A DNA stretch of 64,000 bases from contig JBAOKB010000157.1 in assembly GCA_037044905.1 (NCBI GenBank), forward strand, positions 1 through 64,000, given 5' to 3'. Positions within the stretch are counted from its first letter, which is position 1. Every line of letters begins with the position of its first letter. Made by a program: the position numbers and the translations under genes. This DNA comes from Hortaea werneckii (lineage: Eukaryota > Ascomycota > Dothideomycetes > Mycosphaerellales > Teratosphaeriaceae). The notes below the pieces were generated by a model. That model searched no databases. It saw only the letters and a program-made list of their open reading frames with translations, and was not told the DNA's origin. This document shows positions 30,977 to 41,848 of this stretch, piece after piece.

Positions 30977-32468
30977 TCACGTTGCGAGCGCGCCAATGAG
31001 CGCATCCATCGCTGAGCTCTGCGTAGACGCATTGGCTGGCGTAATGAACGGTCCAGACCAGATGAGACTAAGCTCACTGCCTTCACGATTATGTTCCCAG
31101 ATGCTGTCCGCGTTCGCATCGAGAAAGCTGGCGTACCTGTCTTCGGGACTGGCCTTTTGAAGGATCTGTAGATTGCGCGCGAAGACTCCTGCGCAGTGTC
31201 ATATCAGCGTCCGAACAGTAACTTCATTCGAGAGGTGGACTCTTACCTTTGAATTGCGAGCCATCACCACCACAGTCTGGTTCGCAAGGATCATGCAATA
31301 TGCCATCTTCTGTCAGAGCCGCAATGGCAGCATCGGCAATCTCCTTGGCTCTTGTGATATAGGAATCGTCACCAGTCGCCCGGCTGAGCTCTGTCAGCCC
31401 GCCGAGAATCACGCCTTGGTTGTAAGACCAGACCTGTATTTCAAGTCAGCTCGGGGTCTGAATTATTACCGCAGCAGACTCACAGTCCCGCCGTTATTCT
31501 GCAAGTGTCCAGGTCAAGACCGTCATTGATTGTGCTCTCGGAGTTTATCATGCCACTGCCTTGAAACCATGCCCACTCTCTCTGTGCCCAGTTGAGATAA
31601 TATGACTTCCTGAATGCCCTGTTGGCAAGGTGCGCTGCAACGTCCAAGAAGAGCTCGTTGGCAATGGCATTGACATAGGTCTAGTATTGTTAGCGCGATC
31701 AAGGAGTTTGGAAACAAAAAGGTCTGACATGAGGTTTGTCCCACCACAGTCCACCGCAGGGTGTGGTACCGTATGCGTCCTTCATGTCTTCGAATATTGA
31801 CTCGGCCTCAGAGAGATACTGTGGGTTGCGCGTCACATCGTAGGCGGCAATCCAAGCTGGAGAGGAGGGTCAGCACGGCAATCTCGTAACCTCTATCGAG
31901 ATATGACTTTACCCAGGGCCCACCAGCCTTCATCATCATAATAGTCATTTAGAAATCCACTGGTCGTGATGAATGGCGGTAAGTTCCAGCCTGGCGGAAA
32001 GGATGGCCACGAGTGTGCGTAGTAGGTCTGCGGTTCCCAATTTGGTAGAACGGTCTTTTGCATCTGCAAATTATACCCTTGCGCCCTGAAGAATGTGTTG
32101 GAGAAAGTCGAGAGCGACTGTTCGCCTATCTCTTGATCAATAGCCGCCAAGTCAGCAATCACTGTCAGGCCTTTGAGAGGAATCAGCATCAAGAACATCG
32201 TTCAATGTATCAGTGTTTCTAACAATTCGCAGAATTCCACCATCTACAACAATTGCAGAGCCATGGTCAGTGACTGTCTAAGGAATCAAACTTTGATTGC
32301 AGTAGCATACCCTGTACTTGGAATCCATAGTCCGATACTCTCATTGTAATAGCTCATGAGCGTACCATACGCAGCCTGGACATCGGACTCTGTGATTGCG
32401 TTGGCAGACGGCGCCAAGGTTGCCGAAGCGAATAAAGCAAACAATGTTTTACGTGCAAGAGACGCCAT
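30977..32468 (-). CDS. Secreted GH76 alpha-1,6-mannanase-like enzyme, seven exons, one apparent frameshift
   Basis: Glycoside hydrolase family 76 (DFG5/DCW1 and bacterial endo-alpha-1,6-mannanases), acting on mannan or GPI glycans at the cell wall. Exons: 32468-32311, 32243-32224 (20 nt), 32170-31913, 31856-31729, 31680-31484, 31433-31247 and 31188-30977, giving 386 residues. A signal peptide ([16 protein letters not shown]) is present. Family blocks: [30 protein letters not shown] (family DD acid motif region), [46 protein letters not shown] and [21 protein letters not shown]. The frame breaks at about 31497-31501, where LDTC should be followed by RNNGGTVW; one base is missing. There is no C-terminal hydrophobic GPI signal, so it is probably secreted free, unlike Dfg5/Dcw1. 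Confidence 0.88.
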
Positions 32469-34258
32469 GGCTGTAAAGACAAAGACTGGACTGATGTGAG
32501 ATCCAAGGGCATGAGCAGAGAAATCAACCCATATTGTACTATTTGCGATCCAAGTGCAAAAGTGTCTTTCTCCGAGTCCGTATGACCCTTGTGGAGCCGA
32601 AGGTAGCATCTCTGGTGCTTGTAACAACATTATCGACAGTCGACGGGTGACTTTCTGAGCCAAAAAGCAAGATACAGATGCCCAAAGAGGAAGTTGCCTC
32701 ATCCTGAATGTGTGTGGAGCAGTGGCACGCGACTTTGTTTAGCCCCGGAATTGTGGAGGAGACAAGCTTTCATAGTCTGCATACCTGTGTACCTAGGTTG
32801 ATGAATCATAAGCTCACAAGGTGAAGTGTTGTAGATGCAACCTAATCCAAAGGATATGTGTTGGAGCCGATATGTTGTGACCGTTCAGTAATTTAAAGAT
32901 CGTCCTGCTTAAGTGCCCGCCCAACATGTAGGAACTCACATGTTACGGTCTGAGCGGCCATCCTTAGGTCGCGGGCAGAACATGGCTTGGCCGTCACACA
33001 GACTATTCGGTGTACAACTCCTATGTTTGCAAGTCGCGGTGACCTTTAATTATCTCGATGACCCTTCCGGTTTGGATGAATGTTCTAAAAGCGCTGCAAG
33101 CCGCTGTCGGAGCGCCCGTTTACCACTTTCCAATGGGCAGCTAGCAATGGCGGTCAATACGATCAACAAATGTTCAGAAAGCCAACATCAACGATTGGTC
33201 TCCAGTCATAAAGTATGGTAACCGCTTCGTTTATCGTCCAAAAACCAAAGGCGCGCGCCTAGAGACTGGTATGTTCAATGGCTGCAAGGCAGAGGACTTT
33301 GAAAGGATCTCGTCCATCTTTCAGTCTCCGTTGGACACACATGTTGTCGTGCATGGTAATGTGGGCGCTTCGGTCGCGTATACAAAAAGACAGTGCATGC
33401 CAGAGTCAGTCCATCATCAGCTTCACTACAGTTTGTTTCTACAACGCTTCCAGAAGAGCTCTTGTTCTAAATCTGTGCAATTTGCGGGTCCATCTCCGCA
33501 GTCTGATCCGTCCTATTGGGCACGCTAGAAACGGGGATCTGCAACCATCAGCAACGACGCGACCTTTCGCGAAGTCTAACGGTCTCTTTGCTCGCCTTAC
33601 AGCACATTTGACATATCCAATTTCCAGCCTTCATAATCTCCCGACAAGATCCTGTCTCTCGACGTTCCCGACGCCACAGACGTTCCGTATTTCATCAACA
33701 TTGCAGAAGGGCAGCTCCAATCTCTGCGCCGGCGCCTACACCCCCCGGCAAGGCTGGGCGCTTACGGCTGAAGCAGCGAATCGCAAGTCCTGGCACACAA
33801 CACCAACCTCCGGCACTGTTTGGGAGACCAAACCTTCTTTGGCAAGGTCTGGCGCCGCCCATTGGTACTGAGAGTCTGATTGGTCGACCTGCGCGCGGTA
33901 CTCGCATCACTCAAGCCGCGTGTTAAGCATCAACGACATCGTCTTTGTGGGTATCGTCGTCGGCATCTACGCGCCCACACCAAGAATAGTCCCCTGCAAC
34001 AACGTGCGTTGCATGTATAGTCGCGGGTCAGCAGCAGGAGTGTGCTGCGAAGCACCGGCGGGTGTCAGGTAAGCAAAGCAATCTCTTTTAACCTATTGCT
34101 CCTCAATTGGATTTCACGCTCGCGCTTCTACTGCTTTCGACTCTCCATCTTCAACGCCAGTGTTGCTCACCGTAGCTCGCAGGCCTGGAGTCCCATTGTC
34201 GGTGGTACACTCGTTTGATAACCCAGTCTCTCACTTGTGCAAACGGCGGCACAGCACG
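32469..34258. other. 1.8-kb gene-poor interval
   Basis: Probable promoters of the divergent GH76 and disordered-protein genes. Open frames around 33,270-33,870 have no domain, no consistent codon bias and no splice support. Confidence 0.5.
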
Positions 34259-35259
34259 ATGTCGTCCGCTTCCACTGCAACAATGGCGGCCGCAGGCTTC
34301 GAAAAGAGATCCAGTTCTGGAGCCTCCTCTTCTTCTTCATCGTCGTTGCAGACTCCAGGATCCGGCACCTTTCCGTCTGAATTGCGCAGTCCTTTGGTTG
34401 CCTCACCCGGTCTATCAAAGGGCAAGGAGAATGATCTCAAGACGCCCATCACTCCTCCGTCGGCCTATCTGGACTTTCTCAAAAGCATGTCACCTGCCAT
34501 GATGAGTCCGGCTCCTACGACGAGCAAAAGTGCTCGCTTCAGCTTTCATGACAAGAGCTTCGATCGGAGCTTTGAAAGACCTGCAGAGAACGACGACAAG
34601 AAGCCTTCTGTCAGTCCACCGACGTCTCAGCCAGCATTGTCCCGAAACACTTCGTACGAGTCTAATACCTTCTCTGCCACCGGATCGTCAACCAGTACCA
34701 CTGCTTCCTCTGGCAAGGGCTCAAACGGAACGCGTGTTCGGCCAGAGTCTCCTCGCGTCACTATCCCACCATCTCCATTCGCGAAGCCAGCTCCTCGTTC
34801 TGCACGCACCCCTCGACGACTGCATATCCCGCAGTCCCCATTTTCACCCGCCGTCCCTGGATCTGCTCACTCTGTCAACTCGCCCTACATTTCGACCCCT
34901 TTGAGCTCAACGCCATGGAGTGCCTCCTTCGAATCCAAAGACGCCAACCCAGATGCACATGGGCAGCCTGGCAGGTACAGCGTCCGACAGGTCGTCACTA
35001 GGACCGTCACATACTGTCGGACACCTCTTGAGCCTGCTCCCAACGGCAATCTATGGAAGAGACGTAAGATCGAGCATGACGACGGCGTCTCCAAAATGAT
35101 TGAGGAGGAGAGCGACACCGCAAAGGCAGTTGAGGAGTTGTCGGAGACCGAGCCGGCCATCAAGCATGAGGGCGAAGATGATCAGAGAAAGAGACAGAGC
35201 AGGCCACGGAAGCAGGACCTTCGACGGCGGCGGACGCCAAGTCAGGCCAGGATGCCTAG
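34259..35259 (+). CDS. Disordered Ser/Thr/Pro-rich fungal protein, unknown function
   Basis: I do not recognise a named family. The protein of about 333 residues is almost entirely low-complexity. It has a short conserved-looking block ITPPSAYLDFLKSM (a form I associate with filamentous fungi), several SP/TP sites suited to proline-directed kinases, basic WKRRKIEHDD near the C-terminus (possible nuclear localisation) and an acidic tail. The frame reads on to 35275 as a basic tail. Adding one base near 35185 instead gives an acidic, Ala-rich end (EQATEAGPSTAADAKSGQDA) stopping at 35257-35259. That fits the preceding acidic region better and matches the pattern of missing bases elsewhere. I chose the ATG at 34259; the frame is open to 34160. 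Confidence 0.65.
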
Positions 35260-35884
35260 ATTGCAATGGCCCTAGGCTATTCCTCTTCGATACCTTCGCT
35301 TGACGACTACACCTTATGCGCTTTTTAAGCAAACGACATGTTTATCTATAACGAGTCACGATGGAAATACTAGTTTACGATCTATGGGCCTCCCTGATAG
35401 CCTGGCGCTAGAGGCGCGATATGTCTGTTTGGGATATCTGGAGCATTTCAGCAAGGAGCTTGAGGCGTGAGTAAGGGAAGGTGAAGCACTATGAGTGAGC
35501 TAGGGGCGTTGAAATGATTGTTGTTGTTGCTGTGGGACAAATGGACGGTTACGCCTGGTTAGTATCTATAGCTTTAGCTCTTTGGAAGGAATGACATTTC
35601 ACATCAATCATGATGATTCACATGATCTGCAGATGAAAATGTCATTGCAAGACCAAGATTAAATGTTGACGTAGAACGGGCGGGTGCGCGGCGCTTTGAC
35701 CACGCCGCTCTTGCCTGCTGCGGTGACCGTTTGTCGCACCTGCCGGATTTGTTTTACTGGCAAGTCTTCCAAAGAAACTTTCTCGCACCTACGTCTGATC
35801 ATCTATCTCTTGACAACGCAACTCGGTCGTTCATCACTACGACTTCCATACCAACACTCCCAGAAGCAACATCGCTAGTCAAAG
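35260..35884. other. Intergenic: leader region of the first beta-grasp gene
   Basis: No supported gene. Confidence 0.5.
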
Positions 35885-36393
35885 ATGTCGATAAACATCA
35901 ACATTACTTTGCCACTTGATGTGGTCGCTGCGATGCAAAACGTCCCTGATCACCTATCCGGCGACGAGGCGAAGGCTGTTATGACCCCTGCGATGGCTCA
36001 AGCGATGTGACCGCAGTCAGGACACTTCCGTTCTCTGTTGCGGCCAAGTCTGCTGGTGGAAGCAAGCGCAAGCACGATGAAGACTCGATTTCTGTTTTGG
36101 TCAAGGGCTGTTACCGTGACATAGCACACATCTCAATCAACCCAAGTGCCACGGTGTGCGACCTCAAGAACGCCATCCAGACCCAGCACGGCATACCGTA
36201 TGACGACCATGCATCTATCGTTCGAATACCAAGCCCTTAACGACCTTGCGACATTGCAAGAGGTAAGAATATCGCTTAGCACACCTTGCGAAATGTACTG
36301 AATCTTTCGCAGTACAGCTTGAAAACTGGCAGCGTAATCCATCTCGTCACTCTCCTCGGACGTTATGAGTTGACGCCAATAAGCAATCATTGA
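35885..36393 (+). CDS. Ubiquitin/SUMO-like protein A (one beta-grasp domain), two apparent frameshifts
   Basis: First gene of a four-gene tandem set. Exons are 35885-36262 and 36313-36393, about 152 residues. The N-terminal module (MSININITLPLDVVAAMQN) resembles those of the three following genes. The C-terminal domain reads as a beta-grasp fold: ISVLVKG (beta1), IAHISINPSATVCDLKNAI (beta2 and helix), FEYQALNDLATLQE, then, after the intron, YSLKTGSVIHLVTLLG (last strand). The phase-0 intron just before the last strand is shared with all five other domains of the cluster. There is no C-terminal Gly-Gly, so conjugation to substrates is unlikely. Two compensating slips are needed: a missing base at 36005-36007 (ATG/GTG) and an extra one at about 36215-36220. 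These may be sequence errors or early decay. Confidence 0.68.
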
Positions 36394-37104
36394 GGAAGAT
36401 GGCCTTCCTCAACCTTGTGGACTATAGCGAGCTCCACGAATTTGATGGTATGATAGCCTGCTGGTGGCGAACTGGTCTTTGTGGCAGCGAAGATAGTGCT
36501 GAGATGGTAACATTCGCGGGACGCTTCATGTAATCCAATTGATGAGCCTTTTAAAATGTGGATAGGTCAAGAGCTATTTGACGGAAAACAGTGTGGCAGG
36601 ATCAAATGTTTGGACTGGCACTTTCCAATCCAAATTCGACCCCCAACTGCAATATCTTTCTGCTGATGAATCTCATTGCAGCCGTGAAACAAGGTGAGGG
36701 GCCTACATGTATTCCTTTTGTACAGTGAAGAAAGCAGACTTCTCATTGAATGTGCACTGTTTTGACAAAGGGTAAGCGATGCACATGAAGCCAACACATG
36801 AAGAAGCAAATGGGTCACACCACCATTGGAAGCACCAGGCTTCCTCCTGAGCGAGTCCAAGTGAAGCACTCCGCACCGTAGAATGCTTCAGCACATCAGT
36901 TGCACCAGCAACGTAGAGGATCACAGTCATGTGAAGCCACGCCTCTTATCACTTCCCTCATCTATTAAAGCCTCTTGCCCTTCATGGGTTTCCTCCACCT
37001 CCAACCCCTTTTACCAACACCCTCTCGCCCCTTGGCAAGATATTTTGAACAACACAGCTTCTAACAAGGCAGAACAAACCGTCAATCAACTAACGACAGC
37101 AAAG
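36394..37104. other. Intergenic inside the beta-grasp cluster
   Basis: No further domain copy recognised. Confidence 0.5.
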
Positions 37105-38495
37105 ATGGCTGACTGGAAGGTGACCGTCCCAATCAATCTTCCTCTGACCACCATCACGGCCATCCAAGACGGTGAAGGCATTGAAGCTGCGCTCTCTGAA
37201 CTCGCCATCTCGGGCCTAGAAGGCCACACCGTCGTCCGCGACGTCGCCCGTACTATCATCGATGCGGTTAATGGTTCTGCATACCGCATCACCTCCAACA
37301 GCGAGACAACGATGCCTCCTGCTACCTACACACACCCCACTTCAAGGACCGCCAAAGGATATGAGGCATACGATTCCCTCAGCACGCCAAGAGGCTCACT
37401 CTGCAGTCAGCGAACTCTCGGACAAGAGGACAGTGTTAAGAAGGGTGGATGGTCTCCTCCATTGTATATCCACATTGTCATCCGAAGCACCATTAACAAG
37501 GATGAGCATTTCTATGTCACGCCCGATACTACCATTGCATCACTCTTCGACTCCTTCGATGCCCGCACAACCGTCTCTGGCAGGTTCTCCGGGCTTGAGC
37601 TCGAGGTCTGGGGCGAGAGAAATGTATATATTGAGGAGTCTGCCACCATCAAGCAGGTGCGTAGTTCTATATTTCCATGAACTGGTAGAATTTGGAGATG
37701 GCAGATTGCTTACTGTTGTGGCAGCTGAGCTTGGAGAACCATGATATATTGGTCGCGTTGGAATCTCCAGTAGTGCCTGTGACGGTGACCTTCAAAGACG
37801 CGATGTTGCGCACTCACACTGTTGAATCCAAGGAGGAAACATTGGTCAAGACTCTGCTCCTCTCATACGCTGACGGTACAGGTCATGATTGTGAGAGCCT
37901 AATCTTCGTGGTCAACGGTGAAAGGGAGCTAAGGGAGGCAGATTACGCCTTGACTCTCCGCGATGTAAGCTCCCCTTGAATGAGTTCTAGGATCAGGTAG
38001 CCTGACTTCGCGCAGTGTGGCATTGTGAACGGTGACTTGATCACTGTTCGCCCTTGGGAGCAAGAGCCCAGGTGGATCAACATTCTCGCTGAAGATTGCT
38101 TGGGTCGCCAAAAACAATTGGCGATCAGAGAAGATGCCCGGACTTCAACACTTCGATCCCAGTATGATGCTTTGACAGGTTACGAAGCCGGATACCTTAA
38201 CTTTAGCTTCAAAGGAATCAGTCTGATGAATGAGCAACAGCTGCACACGGTATGTACATCCCACCTGCTATGGGCGACGCGGCTAAACAGGATCCAGTCG
38301 GGCATCCGTGAAGGTTCATGCGTTGAGGTCCATCGAGAGGGATCAGAATTTGCGGCACCTTCATGCCCCCCAACATCACCAAGCCTCTTTGCTTCAAGCA
38401 GGGTCTTGTCAAATTCGTACGTCCCGGCAGCTGGGTACTCAGGCTGGGGCTATACCCCTTGCCGTAAATCAAAGAAGTGGACCGAATGGAATTGA
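37105..38495 (+). CDS. Triple ubiquitin/SUMO-like domain protein B
   Basis: Exons 37105-37656, 37725-37964, 38016-38249 and 38298-38495 (introns 68, 51, 48 bp, all phase 0) give 407 residues. After the shared N-terminal module (about 1-60) and a linker come three tandem beta-grasp domains. Domain 1 (about 120-196) starts YIHIVIRS and ends ENHDILVAL; domain 2 (202-277) starts VTVTFKD and ends GIVNGDLITVR; domain 3 (284-357) starts INILAEDCLGRQ and ends GIREGSCVEVH. Domain 3 follows the SUMO pattern most clearly (FSFKGISLMNEQQLHT before the last strand). None ends in Gly-Gly. Each intron falls immediately before the last strand. The tail after 357 is uncertain: an alternative frame from about 38349 gives a hydrophobic ending (stop near 38467). 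The role is unknown; a scaffold or SUMO mimic is possible. Confidence 0.78.
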
Positions 38496-39010
38496 GGCTG
38501 AGAACAAGATCCTGACGGTACATCAGCGGGGAAGACTGATCTGGCGTGAGAAGAGGAGGAACCACCACTATTCTTATCCTGATTGTCTATTTCTACCAGA
38601 AGTTTGGGGTTGAGTATATGTTATTCCGATAAGATGATTGATGAAATGATTTTTCGGTGCAATCCCAGCCACTGCGAGGTATCAAGGCACATCCATTGAT
38701 AGAGATCATCAAGAGATTAGAAATGGCTGGAACCTATGACATTTTTCGTGACCGAGGAAAGCACCACTGAGATGTTCTTCATTCGCCACACGCATGTCGG
38801 CACCGATGCTTCGGAGCGTGGGTGCTTGTCGCTCCTTCCTCATGTGGACGACCATAGAATTTTAGCGCAACGCTAGTGTTCCAGGTGGGTCAGGTCAACA
38901 TACTGCACAACACAAGTGAAATTTCGCCTTTCAATCCTGCGTAGAAAACTTTCCACACCTCAAAGCCTCTCACCTCACCACCACAAACCAGACCTGAGTG
39001 TTCCACAAAC
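38496..39010. other. Intergenic inside the beta-grasp cluster
   Basis: No supported gene. Open frames continuing past the B stop have no recognisable domain. Confidence 0.5.
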
Positions 39011-40120
39011 ATGTCGCTGAAAATGACCGTCGAGATCGTCGCCGACGGCCGGTCAACCAAGTGCACTGTGGAGGTGCCGCTCGCCGCCCTCTCCTTGGAC
39101 GGAGATCCCTGCAGCGTTACGGCTCTGAACATTGCTGACTTCGCCGCGACCACGACTGCCGAAGTCACAAAAGCAGTCAGGCGCCAGGACAGCGACCTTG
39201 ACCTCGAGAATGCAGCCACTAACGCTATGGACGCCAATGTCGAGGAGACGACTCCTGGGGAACTGGCACCGGGTATGACGACGTTGTCCAGAAGGAGGAC
39301 CACCTCAACTTCAGTCAAGGGTCTTCTGCTGCACCGTCGCCGGGAGACGATGTCAATAAAGATGGTTTCGTAATGCCCGGACCGAGAAGTTTGTCGAGGC
39401 GCAGACCGCTATAGGACTGGGTACTGCATCTTCCACACTGCAGCCGCTGCAGGATGGAATCAACGAGTGGGATCTTCGTTCAACTCGTGACCTCAACCAA
39501 CCGACGAGCAGCGACCTCCCTGACCGCCAGGAAGATTGCACATTTTGCGACGAAGAATACTGCTGGGACCACCCTTCACGCTATGCCGACTCGCATGTGC
39601 TTCCCGGAGATACGAATTGCGGAAAGAGCTCTTTTCCACTGTACAACAACGTCGCGCAGCCCACTCCAAGCGATTGGGGCCGTGACGACAGAATCAGCCA
39701 GTCTGGCGGTGACTGGGAAAACGGCCTTGGCTTCATCCCATCTACAGACGCTCAAGCTGGATTGAGTGTGGAGGAGACCTTTGTTGGAGCGGAGGCTCCA
39801 GGTGCACAGAAGATCAACGTCCGCGTTCTGGATGCTCAAGACGGTCCGGCCAATGTCAAGCAGTACACCATGAACTTAGACTGCGAGCTGTCTGCTCTGC
39901 TTCGGGAGGTAGCTTGGGATTTCTGTAGATCCCGAGGTCGATGAAGCTCTCGTACAGGGGACAGATGGTCCAACCAACAGATACCCCCAAGAAGGTCAGT
40001 GAACCAAGGGAACCCTACAGGTCAGACGCTGATTTTAATTAGATGTGGCTGGATGATGGTGATCATCTTATCCTCGAAGGGGGTCATATTCCCCGGCCCA
40101 CCACTGATAGCTGGGCATGA
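39011..40120 (+). CDS. Ubiquitin/SUMO-like protein C with long linker, four apparent frameshifts
   Basis: Exons are 39011-39994 and 40043-40120. The frame is kept only if four homopolymers are corrected: GGGG at 39257-39260 and CCC at 39376-39378 each need one more base; TTT at 39920-39922 and CCCCC at 39984-39988 each need one fewer. The net length is then unchanged, 353 residues, and the intron is in phase 0. The N-terminus MSLKMTVEIVADG matches the D gene. The acidic linker holds CTFCDEEYCWDH (C-x2-C-x4-C-x2-H), possibly a zinc site. The C-terminal beta-grasp domain runs from KINVRVLDAQDG to, after the intron, MWLDDGDHLILEGG. Because the corrections agree with domain, linker and splice phase, I favour sequence error over pseudogene, but either is possible. 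Confidence 0.6.
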
Positions 40121-40576
40121 ACAGATCGCAGAGGCGGTGCCATTCCGGGTCTAGGGGACGATGCTTTGATAAGGTGACTCCAATTGGGGACCAAAAGATG
40201 AGACCGAATGACGTTTGGTGCTATGGAGCAGTTGATGGAGCTGCAGAGCTGGATGCGCCTCTCGTATGGAGGCCAACTTACTAGTTGCCTTGTACACTGG
40301 ATCGCTTAAGCAATACATAGGTAGCAGGCAGTCGATAAGCAGAAACCAGATAGCATGTCACCCATCTCGCCTTTATTGCAACACGCTGTGAATGGGAAGC
40401 CGAGCTCGATCTCTCATCGCACCTTCCTTTGCAGAGACTTGGAGCTCCAGGGCCGCACTAGTGCAGGAAACTCACATTCGACTTCATGCCTCTTTCTGGG
40501 CTTCCTTCTCGCTTCTTTGCAGATACGCTCGCTTGAATTTGTCCATTCAGACACAAGATCAAGACTGCATCCCAAG
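40121..40576. other. Intergenic inside the beta-grasp cluster
   Basis: No supported gene; the frame of gene D is open back to 40355 but its homologues start at the MSLK position. Confidence 0.5.
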
Positions 40577-41186
40577 ATGTCACTCAAGACGACCGTCCAG
40601 TGCCACGACAATGGCGACCTCGTGATGTCTGCCGACGTCTCCATGAAAAGTATCGGCACTACCTTCATTGACAATCAGCCTGATGAGGTCGCTCAGCGCC
40701 TTCAAACAGTGACTTGCGGTTTGGCAGGCGGGCTGATAAAGGCGGTCCAAGGCCAAGCAGAAGCAGAAGAGACAGCTACGGGCCCGAAAGAAATTGAAGA
40801 TCTTGCTTCAGGCCAGTATTTGCGGACTGCCAAAGTCGACGTCACCGGTCGGCTGCCATTGATTCTTAATTGCGCCTCGTCCGGCGAAACAACCGTCGTC
40901 TTCAACTTCCGCTTCGAGACACATGTGACAATGTGCAGGATTGGCCTCACTCGAGAGTTTTATGAGGCCTTGAAAGCATTTGCTCAGCACGCTGCACAGC
41001 CCCTTGAGAAGCTACGATTCTCGCATATGGGCGATACACGGATGACAGTCGGATTCCATAACGGCGCGACTCCAGTAGATGTGAGTTGGAACGCCTTTGT
41101 CCTCGGCCTGTCATCACACCTTGGAGCTAACAGTACGGTAGCTTGAATTGGTTGATGGCGATCTGATAGAAGTCTTTCGGCAATAG
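40577..41186 (+). CDS. Ubiquitin/SUMO-like protein D (one beta-grasp domain)
   Basis: Exons 40577-41080 and 41142-41186, 182 residues, with no correction needed. The start is set by homology with gene C (both begin MSLK-x-TV). The N-terminal module (about 1-60: VSMKSIG then VAQRLQTVTCGLAGGLIKAV) is helical and parallels the same stretch in A, B and C. The C-terminal domain (about 105-182) has TTVVFNFRFE (beta1), helix FYEALKAFAQHA, LEKLRFSHMGDTRMT, and, after the phase-0 intron, LELVDGDLIEVFRQ, which then terminates. The last strand is very close to the SUMO/Rad60-SLD pattern (DGD-x-IEVF). The protein stops there, with no Gly-Gly, so it cannot be conjugated the usual way. This intact single-domain member is the best reference for the family. 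Confidence 0.8.
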
Positions 41187-41848
41187 CAAGCTCGACCGGG
41201 TGAGCGAACAAGCGGTATGCACAAGCAGCACCTCTCGTCAGCAGGGCGGAGACAAATCAGACGGCGAGGGGGATGATGTCTCATAAAGACAGGTCGGAAA
41301 TTGAACCGTGGAAGACTGCAAGACTAGATGGCTTAGCTGTGGGAACAGTAATAAGACAATGCCCTGAAGAGAGCATGAAAGATCGTAGAGAGTTTGCTGA
41401 ACGTCGGTTCTCATTTGCACACATGTTGCAGCTTCATGCTGTTCAACCATCTTCTTTTGAATCCGTTCACATACGTGGAATGAGCCTATTCAACGCCCAA
41501 AGATGTCCATGTACGCGTGAAGTGTGCGTTACATCCTGAACATGATGTTTCCAGTTGGGCAGGTTTGATCCAAGAAAGGTCGGACTGGATTTCAGAATTC
41601 CTTCTAGCTCAGTAATGGTAATAGTGCCGAGTACGACCTGGGCCGCACAATCAAGGGTTTCATTTGCGTTTCATGCAGGGGCTGTTCTCGATGACGAGCT
41701 GATACTTAAAGTATGCCTCATCTGATGGAAGCATCAAATGAGTCGGGCTTGCAGCCAGCCCCACAATTCACGAATCGGGCCAGCTCTGAAGCAACATCGC
41801 TTTGATTCTCGAATCAACTCTCCCACTTGATACTCGCAACCACCTGCA
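41187..41848. other. Intergenic between gene D and PRP28
   Basis: No supported gene. Confidence 0.5.

Noticed and set aside
28705..32468. Monooxygenase plus GH76 as a secondary-metabolite cluster
   Set aside because: No backbone synthase, transporter or pathway regulator nearby; two co-directional genes are not sufficient.
33278..33871. 197-codon plus-strand frame between GH76 and the disordered gene
   Set aside because: No recognisable domain, atypical composition, no splice or promoter support.
35885..40120. Reading Ubl genes A and C as dead pseudogenes
   Set aside because: Breaks are homopolymer slips like that in essential PRP28, and corrected frames agree with splice phase; decay cannot be fully excluded.
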